Positions 14,115-14,859 of a stretch of 14,859 nucleotides of DNA are shown here, in pieces. Each line of letters begins with the position of its first letter. Positions within the stretch are counted from its first letter, which is position 1. The DNA comes from JAKITW01 sp041598875 (GTDB taxonomy: Bacteria; Desulfobacterota; Desulfobulbia; Desulfobulbales; BM004): NCBI GenBank assembly GCA_041598875.1, contig JBFHXP010000064.1:1-14859 (forward strand). Reading direction: 5' to 3'. Below the pieces are notes generated by a model. It saw nothing but the letters and a program-made list of their open reading frames with translations, did not search any database and was not told the DNA's origin. Position numbers and translations under genes: made by a program.

Positions 14115-14143
14115 TGGTCATATCGTGTTGAAAAGTGTATAAA
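14115..14143 (+). promoter_or_regulatory. Possible sigma-70 promoter for the LEPR/DUF4347 gene
   Basis: TGGTCA (14115-14120) and TATAAA (14138-14143) are separated by 17 bases, matching the -35 and -10 consensus at 4 of 6 and 5 of 6 positions. Transcription would start near 14150 and give a leader of about 90 bases that contains the hairpins at 14157-14231. Confidence 0.35.
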
Positions 14144-14156
14144 AAGGAGAGTGTGT

Positions 14157-14231
14157 CCAGGATGATCAACCTGGAGAGATTGATCTGAACCATATATGAC
14201 CTCCGGTGGCTTCGCCCGGTTAGTTCCGAGG
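14157..14231 (+). promoter_or_regulatory. Possible leader hairpins hiding the ribosome binding site
   Basis: CCAGG (14157-14161) pairs with CCTGG (14170-14174). Further on, CCTC (14200-14203) can pair with GAGG (14228-14231), enclosing a GC-rich hairpin around GGC-TTC-GCC. The GAGG is also the best Shine-Dalgarno candidate for the ATG at 14242, so the fold would cover it. The stems are short and the idea is tentative. Confidence 0.25.
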
Positions 14232-14241
14232 GATCTTACTG

Positions 14242-14859
14242 ATGTGTTCTGCAAAAAAGCTCTATTTCGAACAGCTCGAACCACGGATCCTGCTTTCCGT
14301 GGATCTGGCCCTGCCGGCCGGGATGCCATCCGCTGTTGATCACGGGTTTCTCGGGCCCCCCCCGCCTGTTGAGTGCCATGTGGATCTTGACGGCTGTGCC
14401 GATGTCCCCGGGGAATCCGGAACCATCCAGGCCCGCTCACTGTCCCGTGAAGTGGTCTTTGTCGATGGCGCTGTTCCCGAGTATCACCTCCTGATCGATG
14501 ATCTCACCACCCGCAAGGATGACGGTCGGCTGGTGGATATTGTTCTGCTTGACCAGAACCGTGACGGTATTGAGCAGATAACAGAGTCGCTCTCCGGATA
14601 CCGTAACCTTGATGCCGTTCATATCATCTCCCATGGGTCCGACGGCTCGATTCTGATCGGCAACTCCCTGCTCACCTCGGAGTCCATTGTCTCTTTTACC
14701 GACAGTATCATCGCCTGGCGCCACTCATTGTCCGCTGAAGCCGACCTCCTGCTCTATGGCTGCAACCTGGCTGCCGGTGTGGAGGGCCGGGCCCTCCTCG
14801 GTACCCTTGCATCCCTTTCCGGAGCAGATGTCGCGGCCAGCGATGATCTTACCGGCAGC
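14242..14859 (+). CDS. N-terminus of LEPR-motif, DUF4347 surface protein, 3' end cut off
   Basis: The frame stays open to the last base of the window, giving the first 206 residues. It begins with FEQLEPRILLS, the LEPR-XLL signature found at the N-terminus of very large exported or surface proteins. From about residue 72 a DUF4347 domain follows: REVVFVDGAVPEYHLLIDDL, VDIVLLDQNRDGIEQI, VHIISHGSDG (His131), LLLYGCNLA (Cys174) and GADVAASDDLTGS. In known proteins this domain heads giant adhesins with cadherin-like, VCBS or haemolysin-type repeats, often sent out by type I secretion; whether such repeats follow here cannot be seen. The His-Gly and Cys positions after hydrophobic runs resemble clan CD (caspase-like) peptidases. 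A GAGGG lies about 10 bases before the ATG. Confidence 0.9.
   Translation, partial: MCSAKKLYFEQLEPRILLSVDLALPAGMPSAVDHGFLGPPPPVECHVDLDGCADVPGESGTIQARSLSREVVFVDGAVPEYHLLIDDLTTRKDDGRLVDIVLLDQNRDGIEQITESLSGYRNLDAVHIISHGSDGSILIGNSLLTSESIVSFTDSIIAWRHSLSAEADLLLYGCNLAAGVEGRALLGTLASLSGADVAASDDLTGS

Noticed and set aside
14150..14241. A c-di-GMP riboswitch before the LEPR/DUF4347 gene
   Set aside because: The conserved core bases of the GEMM classes are not present; only short generic stems are seen.

Overview
The window is a bacterial chromosome segment, moderately GC-rich, with genes on both strands. Gene content (an orphan trpBA pair, a divergent YchF-like GTPase, MarC and YitT membrane proteins, an M3-type oligopeptidase, a response-regulator GGDEF protein and the start of a LEPR/DUF4347 giant surface protein) fits a Desulfobacterota (deltaproteobacterial) genome. 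That placement is an inference from style of content; no rRNA or other phylogenetic marker is present.

Layout. 1-945: the 3' end of a response regulator/diguanylate cyclase, meeting a small three-helix membrane protein tail to tail. 1006-2215: a composite short-unit repeat island, then a minus-strand YchF/OLA1-like NTPase whose switch II motif is not recognisable. 2216-2596: a gene-free leader with possible alternative hairpins. 2597-4080: a minus-strand group of MarC-family protein, a conserved-looking four-helix membrane protein and a small Cys/Lys-rich protein. 4369-5973: a 534-residue protein whose second half resembles the GalT/HIT nucleotidyltransferase fold. 5974-6447: a long gap full of 7-base repeats. 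6448-8502: trpB and trpA, the two subunits of tryptophan synthase, with no other trp genes nearby. 8502-8717: a second, inverted copy of the repeat island. 8741-9616: a YitT family transporter-like protein. 9688-10146: a HicB-HicA toxin-antitoxin pair on the minus strand. 10333-13268: an exported M28 metallopeptidase and a cytoplasmic M3 oligoendopeptidase, each followed by a copy of one 54-bp hairpin repeat. 13401-14036: a zinc-ribbon/transmembrane protein. 14242-end: the N-terminus of a LEPR-motif, DUF4347 surface protein that runs off the window.

The most unusual material is non-coding. At least three intergenic gaps carry islands of 7- and 8-base tandem units. Two of them share a 45-46 bp A/T core in opposite orientation, and two of them bracket trpBA. 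A separate 54-bp hairpin element sits after both peptidase genes and supplies the stop codon of one. The best protein-level leads are the GalT-like protein, the YchF paralogue lacking its G3 motif, and the caspase-like His/Cys arrangement in the DUF4347 domain. I found no CRISPR array, tRNA, rRNA or transposase.
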